From the NCBI GenBank assembly GCA_039815365.1, contig JBCBZK010000001.1, positions 1-64,000 on the forward strand: 64,000 bases of DNA, given 5' to 3'. A model generated the notes under the pieces. The model ran no database searches and was not told the DNA's origin. It worked only from the letters and a program-made list of their open reading frames with translations. Position 1 is the stretch's first letter, and the number at the start of each line of letters is the position of its first letter. The translations under genes were made by a program, and so were the position numbers. The stretch is from CALBPI01 sp039815365 (GTDB lineage: Bacteria; Pseudomonadota; Gammaproteobacteria; Steroidobacterales; Woeseiaceae). Positions 51,857 through 60,190 of the stretch are shown here, in pieces.

Positions 51857-53206
51857 TTGTCGACACCGTCTGAGCCTCACGACAGGGGCCCCAACATCAT
51901 CGGGCGCGCTGACCACAATGTGTCACGCAAGCATATGTCCCGCGCGGCGCTTAAAGTGCTGTATCGATTGCATGAGTCCGGCTATCAGGCGTTTTTGGTC
52001 GGCGGTGCTGTGCGTGATCTTATGCTGGACGGGCGACCTAAGGATTTCGACATCGCAACAGATGCCGATCCGGACCAGGTTCATGAGTTGTTCCGCAATT
52101 CGCGGGTGATCGGTCGCCGTTTCAGATTGGTACATGTGCGCTTTGGTCGCGAGATCATTGAGGTCGCGACATTCCGTGCGGCAACTGATCCTGATGACGG
52201 CGACAGCGGCACACAAACCGACAATGAAGGCCGGCTGCTGCGCGATAACGCTTACGGCAGTATCGATGACGATGTCTGGCGGCGCGACTTCACGGCGAAT
52301 GCGCTGTATTACAACATCGCTGACTTTACGGTTTGGGACTACGTGAATGGCGCTGATGACGTGCGCGACCGGCGTTTGCAGCTGATCGGAGAGCCCGCGC
52401 GCCGGTTACGTGAAGATCCGGTACGGGTGCTACGGGCAGTGCGTTTTGCCGCCAAACTCGACTTTACGTTAGAGCCACAACTCAAAACTGCAATCGCAGA
52501 GCACAAGGAACTACTGTCAAACGTGCCTCCCGCAAGGTTGTTTGATGAGTTCCTGAAAATGTTCCAGGCAGGGTTTGCTGCGCGCGCTTATGAGCAGCTA
52601 GACCGGTTTGACGTATTTGGCGAGTTGTTCCCAGACGCTGCCTTGGGTTTGGACGCGCCTGACGGCGAGTACTTCGCGCAGTTTATCCGGTTGGCGCTTG
52701 AGAACACCGATCGTCGCGTCGCTGAGGACAAACCGATCACACCAATGTTTCTGATTGCTGTCTTTCTCTGGTGGCCGATCAAAGCGCGGGCACGTGCGCT
52801 GTTCGAGGACGATGGCATGTCACCGACGCAGTCACTGGGCGCCGCTACTTATGATTGTCTCGCGCGACAACAATCAACGATCTCGATTCCGCGTCGCTTT
52901 ACCGCGCCTTTGCGCGAGATGCTTACGCTACAACCCCGGTTCGAAAAAATGGCAGGCGGACGCGCGCTCGGTTTTCTGGAACATCGTAGATTCCGGGCTG
53001 CGTATGACTTCATGTTGCTGCGCAGTGAGATCGGTGAAGTGCCCGCAGAAACCGCGGCGTTTTGGACGCATGTACAAACGCTTGAAACAGCCGAACGAGC
53101 TGCTGCATTCGGTCTGTCCGAAGGCGGTGGTCAGAGCTCCGGTAGCAAAAGACCCAGACGACGTAGGCGTCGCGCCAAATCTGGCGCCGAAGGTGGCAAT
53201 GACTGA
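51857..53206 (+). CDS. pcnB: Poly(A) polymerase I
   Basis: Nucleotidyltransferase that adds 3' poly(A) tails to RNA and promotes decay. 449 residues from TTG 51857, which follows AAAAGG and is needed to include the family's N-terminal IIGRADHNVSRKHMSRAALK. The catalytic head is FLVGGAVRDLMLDGRPKDFD (GG and D-x-D), with RRDFTANALYYN and the tRNA/polyA-type domain VRVLRAVRFAAKLDF. An Arg-rich tail (KRPRRRRRRAKSG) ends the protein, as in many PcnB. ATG-only starts inside the frame would cut conserved sequence. It overlaps folK by 8 nt. Confidence 0.95.
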   Translation: MSTPSEPHDRGPNIIGRADHNVSRKHMSRAALKVLYRLHESGYQAFLVGGAVRDLMLDGRPKDFDIATDADPDQVHELFRNSRVIGRRFRLVHVRFGREIIEVATFRAATDPDDGDSGTQTDNEGRLLRDNAYGSIDDDVWRRDFTANALYYNIADFTVWDYVNGADDVRDRRLQLIGEPARRLREDPVRVLRAVRFAAKLDFTLEPQLKTAIAEHKELLSNVPPARLFDEFLKMFQAGFAARAYEQLDRFDVFGELFPDAALGLDAPDGEYFAQFIRLALENTDRRVAEDKPITPMFLIAVFLWWPIKARARALFEDDGMSPTQSLGAATYDCLARQQSTISIPRRFTAPLREMLTLQPRFEKMAGGRALGFLEHRRFRAAYDFMLLRSEIGEVPAETAAFWTHVQTLETAERAAAFGLSEGGGQSSGSKRPRRRRRRAKSGAEGGND

Positions 53207-53699
53207 ACACTGGTATCCCGCTTTTGTTGGGCTGGGCAGCAATCTTGCGCAACCGCTGCAGCAGTTGCGCCGTGCCCGACGCGCACTGGAGGCCATGGAC
53301 GGCTGCCGACAGCTGACGATGGCCAGTGTCTATTGCTCAGCACCGATGGGGCCGCAAGATCAGCCTGATTACCTGAATAGTGCCGCTGGCTTTTTGACGA
53401 CACTGCCGCCACAAGGGGTGCTTCGTGCGCTGCAGCGTATCGAGAATGATCAAGGTCGCCAAAGAGAGCAGCGCTGGGGTGCGCGAACACTGGATCTCGA
53501 TTTGCTGATGATGCCAGGCATTGCGCTCGATACTGACACGTTGACGCTTCCTCACCCCGGTCTGCCTGAACGCCACTTCGTGCTTCAGCCGCTTGCCGAG
53601 CTCTGTCCCGCTGTGGACGTGCCGGGGTTCGGTAGCGTGGCGAGTCTTGCACGCTGCTCTGGTTGGCAAGGCCTTGAGCGTCTGACGCACACACTATGA
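53199..53699 (+). CDS. folK: 6-hydroxymethyl-7,8-dihydropterin pyrophosphokinase
   Basis: Transfers pyrophosphate from ATP to the pterin in folate synthesis. ATG 53199 overlaps the pcnB stop and gives 166 residues. Motifs: FVGLGSNLAQPLQQLRRARR at the N-terminus, the substrate-binding QPDYLNSAAGFLT, RWGARTLDLDLLMM with catalytic Asp residues, and LPHPGLPERHFVLQPLAEL. pcnB-folK-panB-panC is a common gammaproteobacterial order. It overlaps the deoxynucleoside kinase by 4 nt. Confidence 0.95.
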   Translation: MTEHWYPAFVGLGSNLAQPLQQLRRARRALEAMDGCRQLTMASVYCSAPMGPQDQPDYLNSAAGFLTTLPPQGVLRALQRIENDQGRQREQRWGARTLDLDLLMMPGIALDTDTLTLPHPGLPERHFVLQPLAELCPAVDVPGFGSVASLARCSGWQGLERLTHTL

Positions 53700-54358
53700 T
53701 GAGCGCCACATCTCCAGAGCTGTCGTTCGTTGTCGTCGAGGGGCCTATCGGTGTTGGCAAGACCGCATTGGCGCGCCGCTTGGCTGCGCATATGGGGGCG
53801 TCTGTGCTGCTCGAGTCCGAAGGACATAACCCGTTTCTTGAGCGCTTCTATCAAGACCGCAGGGGTGGGGCGCTACCCGCGCAGTTGTTCTTTTTGTTTG
53901 AACGCGCGCGGCAGCTTGAGACATTGCGCCAGGACGATCTGTTTGCGGCAACCCGTGTTGCAGATTTTCTGATCGACAAGGATCGACTGTTCGCTTCCGT
54001 CAATCTGAATACCGAGGAGCTTGCGCTTTACGAGCAAATTCAGGCGCGGCTGCAGATCGATGCGCCGCAGCCGGACCTTGTTGTGTACCTGCAGGCGCCG
54101 GTCGATGTGCTCAAGACCCGGCTGCAGCAACGCTCGGCAAAATTTGATGCGCTGCTCGACCGTCGCTATCTCGAACGCGTCAATGAGGCGTACGCCAGTT
54201 TCTTTCACGACTACGATGCGTCGCCACTACTGATTGTTAATGCTGCGATGATTGATCCGGTGCACAACGGCGCAGATTTCAACGCGCTCGTGAACGAAAT
54301 TCTCACGGTGCCGCGCGGCCGGCGCTTCTTCAATCCGGTTGCCAGCGCGATCGGGTAA
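53696..54358 (+). CDS. Deoxynucleoside kinase family protein
   Basis: A 220-residue P-loop kinase of the dCK/dGK family, expected to phosphorylate deoxynucleosides for salvage. Features: Walker A VVVEGPIGVGKTALARRLAA, NPFLERFYQD substrate-side loop, FLIDKDRLFASVNL in place of the family D-R-S region, and YLQAPVDVLKTRLQQRSAKF with the lid arginines. Members between folK and panB are frequent in gammaproteobacteria, and the substrate is seldom tested. Start ATG 53696 overlaps the folK stop; the next codon is also ATG. Confidence 0.88.
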   Translation: MMSATSPELSFVVVEGPIGVGKTALARRLAAHMGASVLLESEGHNPFLERFYQDRRGGALPAQLFFLFERARQLETLRQDDLFAATRVADFLIDKDRLFASVNLNTEELALYEQIQARLQIDAPQPDLVVYLQAPVDVLKTRLQQRSAKFDALLDRRYLERVNEAYASFFHDYDASPLLIVNAAMIDPVHNGADFNALVNEILTVPRGRRFFNPVASAIG

Positions 54359-54424
54359 GTGCTGTAAGCGCGATTTGCGCTATCATCGGCGCTCTTGGAA
54401 GCTGGGCGCCGCCGCAGGGCAGTT

Positions 54425-55255
54425 ATGTACACACAACTCGAACAACGCAGTATGGACCAGCCGCCGGTCAACGTCGGCACACTGGCAAAAATGAAAGCGC
54501 AAGGTACGCCGATCGCCTGTATCACCGCGTATGACGCCAGTTTCGCGCAACTCGTGGACCGCGCAGGGGTCGATGTCGTTCTGGTTGGCGATTCGCTGGG
54601 AATGGTTATCCAGGGGCATGACACGACCGTGCCAGTCACCGTCGATGACATTATTTATCATTCGAAAACTGTCGCACGAGGTCTGCACCACGCGTTCCTG
54701 ATTGCGGATATGCCGTTCATGAGTTATGCGTCTCCCGAACAAGCGTTGGAGAATGCCGTTCGGCTCATGCAAGAAGGTGGCGCCATGATGATCAAGCTCG
54801 AGGGCGGCGCCGGGCAAATCGAAATTGTCGAGCATCTTGCGCGACATGATATTCCGGTATGCGCTCACATTGGCCTGAAGCCACAGAGTGTGCACAAAAT
54901 AGGTGGTTTCAAAGTACAGGGTCGTGACCCAGGTGCGGCAGAGGCGATGATTGACGCTGCGCAGCGGCTGCAATCGGTAGGTGCTGATATCGTCTTGCTC
55001 GAGTGTGTGCCTAACGAGCTCGGTCAGGCGATTCGTGACGCGCTGGATGTGCCGGTTATCGGTATCGGGGCTGGCCCCGAAGTCGATGGTCAGATATTGG
55101 TGCTCTATGATGTCCTCGGCATCACACTCGGCCGTACGCCAAGGTTTGTTCGAAACTACACGCCAGGCACGGATTCGCCTCTTGAGGCAATCGCTAACTT
55201 CGTTGCCTCGGTAAAAGACAAAAGCTACCCGGCACCTGAACACTGCTTCGGATAG
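54425..55255 (+). CDS. panB: 3-methyl-2-oxobutanoate hydroxymethyltransferase
   Basis: First committed step of pantothenate synthesis, making ketopantoate with 5,10-methylene-THF. The 276 residues include ITAYDASFAQLVDRAGVDVV, the metal/substrate site LVGDSLGMVIQGHDTTVPVT, the catalytic Glu/Lys region and IPVCAHIGLKPQSVHKIGGF, then IGIGAGPEVDGQILVLYDVL. Start ATG 54425 has AGGGCAG close upstream. A long antisense frame covering the gene is judged a shadow. It is followed by panC 4 nt later. Confidence 0.97.
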   Translation: MYTQLEQRSMDQPPVNVGTLAKMKAQGTPIACITAYDASFAQLVDRAGVDVVLVGDSLGMVIQGHDTTVPVTVDDIIYHSKTVARGLHHAFLIADMPFMSYASPEQALENAVRLMQEGGAMMIKLEGGAGQIEIVEHLARHDIPVCAHIGLKPQSVHKIGGFKVQGRDPGAAEAMIDAAQRLQSVGADIVLLECVPNELGQAIRDALDVPVIGIGAGPEVDGQILVLYDVLGITLGRTPRFVRNYTPGTDSPLEAIANFVASVKDKSYPAPEHCFG

Positions 55256-55259
55256 ATCC

Positions 55260-56114
55260 ATGCAGGTGATTCAATCTCTCGCGGTGATGCGTGAGCAAAT
55301 CGACGAGTGGCGTATCGGCGGCGAGCGTATTGTGCTTGTACCAACGATGGGCAATTTGCACGACGGACATCTGGCATTGGTACGTCATGCGAAGTCCCTC
55401 GCGGATAGAGTCGTCGTGAGTATTTTCGTCAACCCGACCCAGTTTGGTGTCGGCGAAGATTTCGGCAGTTATCCGCGCACCTTGCAGGACGATTGTCAGG
55501 CGTTGATGGCCGCTGGCGCGCACCTTGTATTTACTCCGGATGAACGCACGATGTACCCGTTAGGTACGCAAGGCGCGACGCATATTCACGTGCCCGGTGT
55601 AAGCACCAAACTTGATGGAAAGCATCGACCGGGACATTTCGATGGGGTTGCAACCGTCGTTTGTCGTCTTTTCGCTATGGTGGCGCCGGATGTTGCCGTT
55701 TTTGGTCAAAAAGACTTTCAGCAGGTTCTCGTGATTCGCCAAATGGTGCGTGACTTATCGCTGCCGATTGCGGTCGCAACTGCACCTACCGTGCGCGCTG
55801 AAGACGGTCTTGCGCTGAGCTCACGCAATCAGTATCTCGATGAGCATCAACGGTTGTTGGCGCCGATGCTTTTCACGCAACTCAGCCGGATTGCGGAGCG
55901 TCTCACGGCCGGTGCGCGCGATTACAAAGCGCTGCGCGCCGAAGCGTTAGCGTCACTCGAAGAGTCAGGTTTTTTACCCGATTACATTGCGATTCGCGAC
56001 CCTGTGACGCTCAAGAAGTCGCAGGAAAAAGATCACAATTGGGTTGTTTTAGGCGCTGCGACCTTAGGGCGTACGCGACTGATCGACAATATTATCGCCA
56101 GTGCGAGTCTCTAG
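55260..56114 (+). CDS. panC: Pantothenate synthetase
   Basis: ATP-dependent condensation of pantoate and beta-alanine. The 284 residues contain LVPTMGNLHDGHLALVRHAK with the HIGH-like motif, VSIFVNPTQFGVGEDFGSYP, FGQKDFQQVLVIRQMVRDL and DGLALSSRNQYLDEHQR with the KMSKS-like loop. panD, the beta-alanine-producing decarboxylase, is not in the window. The stop TAG (56112-56114) and the stop of convergent PPK2 are both read from the same CTAG. Confidence 0.97.
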   Translation: MQVIQSLAVMREQIDEWRIGGERIVLVPTMGNLHDGHLALVRHAKSLADRVVVSIFVNPTQFGVGEDFGSYPRTLQDDCQALMAAGAHLVFTPDERTMYPLGTQGATHIHVPGVSTKLDGKHRPGHFDGVATVVCRLFAMVAPDVAVFGQKDFQQVLVIRQMVRDLSLPIAVATAPTVRAEDGLALSSRNQYLDEHQRLLAPMLFTQLSRIAERLTAGARDYKALRAEALASLEESGFLPDYIAIRDPVTLKKSQEKDHNWVVLGAATLGRTRLIDNIIASASL

Positions 56115-56992
56115 CTGTCTCGCTTAAGGTCGGCGAGCAAAGAATCGAATAGAGACTGATCGTCGGGATCAACATCCGGATACGCCAAGGGCAGCGTATC
56201 GAGCGTGCGTCGAACGATATCCGCAACCAGGTAGCGCATCGTTGGTTTGTCATCGGCCGGTATCGAATACCAAGGCGCCCATGGCTTGCTGGTCGCGCGA
56301 ATCGCTTGCTCGTAGGCGTGCATGTAGGCTTCCCAATGGCCTCGCTCGCGGATATCATTCGGCTCGAATTTCCAGCGCTTGCGCGGCGTTTCCAGTCTAT
56401 CGATAAACCGCTCACGCTGTGCGTCGCGCGACACATTTAGGAAGAATTTCAATACAACCGTGCCGCTGCGCGCAAGGTGATGCTCGTGATCTGCGATGGC
56501 ACCGAGGCGTTCGGCCCAGACAGTGTCGAGGTCAGGTGCGTAGGGTAGCTGTTGAGCGTCGAGGATTCCCGGGTGTACCCGAACCACGAGAACTTCCTCA
56601 TAGTAACTGCGGTTGAACACACCGATGCGACCGCGCTCGGGTAGCTTGCATGTCGTGCGCCACAAGAAGTCATGATCGAGTTCTGTACTGGACGGACGTT
56701 TGAAGCTGGACACTTGACAGCCGGCTGGGTTGACGCCGCTAAGCACTTTGCGAATGGTTGAGTCTTTACCTGCTGCGTCCATTGCCTGGAACACCAGCAA
56801 GACGGAGAACCGGTTGTGCGCATAGAGCATTCGTTGACGTTCAGCGATGTCCTCGACGGCGGTTTCCAATAGTGCTTTGAGTTCACTTTTTTTCGGCATA
56901 TCGGTTGCCGTCGTCGGCATTGAGGCGATCTCAAAACTGCCGTCAACAGGCGCCAGGTATTTGCTGTCTACTGCACTAAACATGTTGCTCAT
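56111..56992 (-). CDS. Polyphosphate kinase 2 family protein
   Basis: A 293-residue PPK2 enzyme, which transfers phosphate between polyphosphate and nucleotides. Walker A is VFQAMDAAGKDSTIRKVLSG, the lid/Walker B region is RIGVFNRSYYEEVLVVRVHP, and the C-terminal RYLVADIVRRTLDTL matches the one-domain PPK2 proteins. Whether it prefers ADP or AMP (class I or III) cannot be settled by eye. It shares its 4-nt start with the queG stop (ATGA) and its stop with panC in CTAG. Confidence 0.92.
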   Translation of the reverse strand: MSNMFSAVDSKYLAPVDGSFEIASMPTTATDMPKKSELKALLETAVEDIAERQRMLYAHNRFSVLLVFQAMDAAGKDSTIRKVLSGVNPAGCQVSSFKRPSSTELDHDFLWRTTCKLPERGRIGVFNRSYYEEVLVVRVHPGILDAQQLPYAPDLDTVWAERLGAIADHEHHLARSGTVVLKFFLNVSRDAQRERFIDRLETPRKRWKFEPNDIRERGHWEAYMHAYEQAIRATSKPWAPWYSIPADDKPTMRYLVADIVRRTLDTLPLAYPDVDPDDQSLFDSLLADLKRDS

Positions 56993-58092
56993 GGTGGTGT
57001 GGTTTCCTGAGAGTGTGGTGTGTCGTCATGTTGCGCGAGCGACCATTGTGCGTGTCGCCGAACTTGCGCATTGCTGCCGTTGATCAGTGTCTCGAGCGCT
57101 CGCAGCACCTGTGGTGTGGACTGCGCGTTACCCAGTGCGACGGCCAGATTTCTTTGCCATCGGACAAAGCCGATTCTGCGGATGGCGCTACCGGCAGTGC
57201 GCTCAAGCCAAGATGCCTGCGACCATTCTGCCAGCGTCGTCAGCGCAACATCATCAAATGCGTTGCGTGCCGCGAAGTCGGCCTCCCGGCTTTGTTGGGC
57301 GAATTTGTTCCATGGGCAAAAAAGCTGGCAATCGTCACAGCCGTAGATGCGATTACCCATTGGTTTGCGTAACGGCTCGGGGATATCGTCGTCACTTTCG
57401 ATCGTGAAATAAGAGATGCACTTGCGTGCGTCGAGTTGATAGGGCGCGACAATGGCGTCTGTTGGACACACATCTATACAGGCGCGACAGCTGCCGCAGT
57501 GATCGGTCGCCGGCCTATCGACAGGCAAGGGTAGGTCGGTGTAGAGCTCGCCGAGGAAAAACCATGAGCCGTTGTCCTTGTTAATCAGATTGGTGTGTTT
57601 GCCAATCCAACCTAATCCGGCTTTGTTCGCCAGGGGTTTCTCAAGCACCGGTGCGCTGTCTACGAACGCCCGAAATTGTTGATCCTCGGCCTGTTCGCGG
57701 ATTGTCGCAGCAAGGCGGGCCAGGCGTTTGCGCATCAGTTTGTGATAATCGCGGCCCAGTGCGTAGCGCGAAATGTACGCTTTCGATGGGTGGTCGAGCA
57801 GCGCGCACGCGTCGGCTTGCGTATCGGTGAGATAATCCATTCTGACGCTGATAACGCGCACAGTACCCGGCAGTAGCGCTGCTGGCCGGCTGCGTTTAAC
57901 GCCGTGGCGTTGCATATAGTGCATGCTGCCGTGGTAGTCGTTAGCCAGCCATTCTTGCAGCCGAGCCTCGCTCAGCGCCAGATCGGTGTCTGTCACGCCT
58001 AGCGCTGAGAAGCCCAATTCTGCGGCCCAGTGCTCGATGTCCTTGCGCAGCTTGATGAGGCGTTGTGATTGCGACGGTTCTGAATGAGCCAT
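56989..58092 (-). CDS. queG: Epoxyqueuosine reductase
   Basis: Last step of queuosine synthesis in tRNA, a cobalamin/Fe-S enzyme reducing epoxyqueuosine. The 367 residues include ELGFSALGVTDTDLALSEAR, the cobalamin-binding side YHGSMHYMQRHG, the first cluster GSCRACIDVCPTDAIVAPYQ and the second CDDCQLFCPWNKFAQ. The C-terminal HEAT-like helices (VLRALETLINGSNAQVRRHA) are present as in the long QueG form. Its ATG 58092 lies 6 nt from a TATACT box shared with divergent nnr. Confidence 0.96.
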   Translation of the reverse strand: MAHSEPSQSQRLIKLRKDIEHWAAELGFSALGVTDTDLALSEARLQEWLANDYHGSMHYMQRHGVKRSRPAALLPGTVRVISVRMDYLTDTQADACALLDHPSKAYISRYALGRDYHKLMRKRLARLAATIREQAEDQQFRAFVDSAPVLEKPLANKAGLGWIGKHTNLINKDNGSWFFLGELYTDLPLPVDRPATDHCGSCRACIDVCPTDAIVAPYQLDARKCISYFTIESDDDIPEPLRKPMGNRIYGCDDCQLFCPWNKFAQQSREADFAARNAFDDVALTTLAEWSQASWLERTAGSAIRRIGFVRWQRNLAVALGNAQSTPQVLRALETLINGSNAQVRRHAQWSLAQHDDTPHSQETTPP

Positions 58093-58113
58093 CCGACGAG
58101 TATACTCACTGGT
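58093..58113. promoter_or_regulatory. Bidirectional -10 box (AGTATACT) between queG and nnr
   Basis: The palindrome AGTATACT (58099-58106) gives TATACT on both strands. To the left 6 nt separate it from queG ATG 58092; to the right 7 nt separate it from nnr GTG 58114. Both transcripts are predicted leaderless. The -35 regions are weak on both sides (TTCTGA at 58078-58083 for nnr). Confidence 0.5.
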
Positions 58114-59610
58114 GTGATTACCTTACCTATAGATATCTACTCGGCTGACGGGGTTCGTGCGCTGGATCTGCGCGCGATCGATAAATTCGGCATCCCGGGA
58201 TACACCTTGATGCGCCGCGCCGGCGCCGCGGCGTTGTCGGTGATGAATCAGCGCTATCCGGGCTTGCGCTCGCTACTGGTGTTGTGTGGCGGCGGCAATA
58301 ACGCGGGCGATGGCTACGTCGTCGCGCGACTTGCCAGAGCTGCCGGTTTGGCTGTGCGTGTGGTGGCATTTAGCGAACCCGAGGCGCTACGTGGTGACGC
58401 GGCGCGCGCCTATGAAGAATTTGTTGCCGCTGGCGGGCTGCTGCGACCGTGGGATCCGGAGCTGATCAGCGGCGCGGGTATGGTCGTTGATGCGCTGATC
58501 GGCAGTGGTCTCAAACGTGATGTTCGAGAGGATTATGCGGACGCGATCCGGGCGATCAATGCTGCAGATGTTCTGGTGACCTCTTTGGATATTCCGTCCG
58601 GTTTGGATGGCGATACGGGGATCGTTCGCGGTACCGCTGTGCGCGCTAATTTGACGGTCACGTTTGTCGGTCTGAACAGCGGTCTGTTTCTCGCCGAAGG
58701 CCCGGCGCATTGTGGTCGCCTTGTTTTTGCGGATCTTGAGCTGCCCAAAGACGTTTACAAACATGAAAAACCCGTGTTGCGTCGGCAATACCGCGATGAA
58801 CTCTCTATTCATTTACCGCGACGCGCGCTCAACTCACACAAAGGCCAATTTGGCCATGTGTTGTGCGTTGGTGGCGCCGAGGGTATGCCCGGTGCGGTGA
58901 AATTATCGGCTGAGGCGGCGCTGCGCGGCGGCGCTGGGCTTGTCACTGTTGCGACGGATAAATCGCACGCGGCCAGTTTGGTCGCGATGCGGCCCGAATT
59001 GATGAGCCAGGGCATCAGCACTGCCGATCAACTCAATTTGCTGATCGATCGAGCCTCTGTCATTGCATGTGGTCCAGGGTTGGATGTGACCGATTGGAGC
59101 CGTGCGTTGCTCGACGCCGTGTTGGCGTCCGGCAAGCCCGTGGTCCTCGATGCGGATGCACTAAACCTCATGAGCGAGGACGCCAGCATCTGGCAACGCG
59201 CCCCTGACGTTTGTGTCATGACGCCACACCCGGGAGAGGCGGCGCGCATGTTGGGCATCTCAGCAGCGGACGTGCAGTCCGACCGATTATCGGCATTGGC
59301 GGCGTTACAAAAACTCACGGGGGCAACGGTCGTACTGAAAGGTGCCGGAACGCTGGTCGCCGATACGGATAGCGTCCCGAGCATTTGTCCGTTCGGCAAT
59401 CCGGGTATGTCTGCGCCGGGTATGGGAGACGTATTAGCTGGTTTGATCGCGGCTTTGCTGGCGCAGGGCCTTAGTGCCGCCAACGCGGCCCGCACTGGTG
59501 TGCTGGTGCATGCACTCGCGGGCGACTCGGCAGCGCGTCGCGGCGAGCGCGGATTGCTGGCGGGTGATCTGCTTGCCGAGCTGCGGCATTGGCTGAATCC
59601 GCGACATTGA
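58114..59610 (+). CDS. nnr: Bifunctional NAD(P)H-hydrate epimerase / ADP-dependent dehydratase
   Basis: Repairs hydrated NAD(P)H. Two domains in about 498 residues: YjeF N-terminal epimerase (to about 215; LRSLLVLCGGGNNAGDGYVV) and a ribokinase-like dehydratase (about 230 on; FGHVLCVGGAEGMPGAVKLS, VMTPHPGEAARMLGIS, FGNPGMSAPGMGDVLAGLIA). Start is uncertain: GTG 58114 fits the leaderless -10 geometry, whereas ATG 58084 would overlap the divergent queG gene by 9 nt and place the promoter inside the frame. First gene of nnr-tsaE-(amiB-mutL-miaA). Confidence 0.95.
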   Translation: MITLPIDIYSADGVRALDLRAIDKFGIPGYTLMRRAGAAALSVMNQRYPGLRSLLVLCGGGNNAGDGYVVARLARAAGLAVRVVAFSEPEALRGDAARAYEEFVAAGGLLRPWDPELISGAGMVVDALIGSGLKRDVREDYADAIRAINAADVLVTSLDIPSGLDGDTGIVRGTAVRANLTVTFVGLNSGLFLAEGPAHCGRLVFADLELPKDVYKHEKPVLRRQYRDELSIHLPRRALNSHKGQFGHVLCVGGAEGMPGAVKLSAEAALRGGAGLVTVATDKSHAASLVAMRPELMSQGISTADQLNLLIDRASVIACGPGLDVTDWSRALLDAVLASGKPVVLDADALNLMSEDASIWQRAPDVCVMTPHPGEAARMLGISAADVQSDRLSALAALQKLTGATVVLKGAGTLVADTDSVPSICPFGNPGMSAPGMGDVLAGLIAALLAQGLSAANAARTGVLVHALAGDSAARRGERGLLAGDLLAELRHWLNPRH

Positions 59611-60092
59611 GTCAGGCCGGAACGTTAACGCTCCGTTTAGCTGATTCAGATGCGACGGAGCAATTCGGCGCGCGGATGGGGCGCTCACTGGTGCGCGCGG
59701 GTTTAGACGATGGGCTGGTATTGCTCGATGGCGAGTTAGGCGCCGGAAAGACCACGACAGCGCGTGGCTTATTACGCGGTCTTGGGTACACAGGGCGCGT
59801 GCCCAGCCCTACTTATACGTTGCTCGAGCCGTACGATATTAGTGGGCTCAGCGTGAGTCACCTGGATTTGTATCGGCTCGCTGACGCGAGTGAGCTTGAG
59901 CATATCGGATGGCGCGATATCGCCGCTAGCTTGCGGTTGGTTGAATGGTCCTCACGTGCACCGGGGCTGCGAGATGCTGCCGACATACAGGTGACTTTGT
60001 CGTTGGATGGTATCGCGCGGCGAGCGCAGATCACCGCACTTTCTTTGCGTGGTCGTAGTGTTATCGATGATCTAGGCATCATTTCACCTTAG
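59607..60092 (+). CDS. tsaE: tRNA threonylcarbamoyladenosine biosynthesis ATPase TsaE
   Basis: P-loop ATPase that cooperates with TsaB/TsaD to make t6A37 in tRNA. Walker A is LLDGELGAGKTTTARGLLRG, with VPSPTYTLLEPYDISG, the Walker-B-like SHLDLYRLADASELEHIGW and LRLVEWSSR, all typical. Start TTG 59607 overlaps the nnr stop (TTGA) giving 161 residues; TTG 59589 is an alternative adding six. Not recognised: any tsaB or tsaD in the window. Confidence 0.94.
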   Translation: MSQAGTLTLRLADSDATEQFGARMGRSLVRAGLDDGLVLLDGELGAGKTTTARGLLRGLGYTGRVPSPTYTLLEPYDISGLSVSHLDLYRLADASELEHIGWRDIAASLRLVEWSSRAPGLRDAADIQVTLSLDGIARRAQITALSLRGRSVIDDLGIISP

Positions 60093-60132
60093 GAAAAACC
60101 CGTATCTCACTATTTTTGTTTGATTTTATGGG

Positions 60133-60160
60133 TTGACCATAATGTGTTTGCCGGTATGAT
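60133..60160 (+). promoter_or_regulatory. Sigma70 promoter upstream of amiB
   Basis: TTGACC (60133-60138), a 16-nt spacer and TATGAT (60155-60160) form a good promoter in the 98-nt gap after tsaE. Transcription would start near 60167, leaving about 24 nt before amiB ATG 60191. Confidence 0.6.
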
Positions 60161-60190
60161 CTAGGGCGTTGTTGGTTTTTCGGGTGTGGC

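Noticed and set aside
54383..55261. 292-codon frame antisense to the whole of panB
   Set aside because: Long, but the product resembles no family I know and panB is complete on the other strand.
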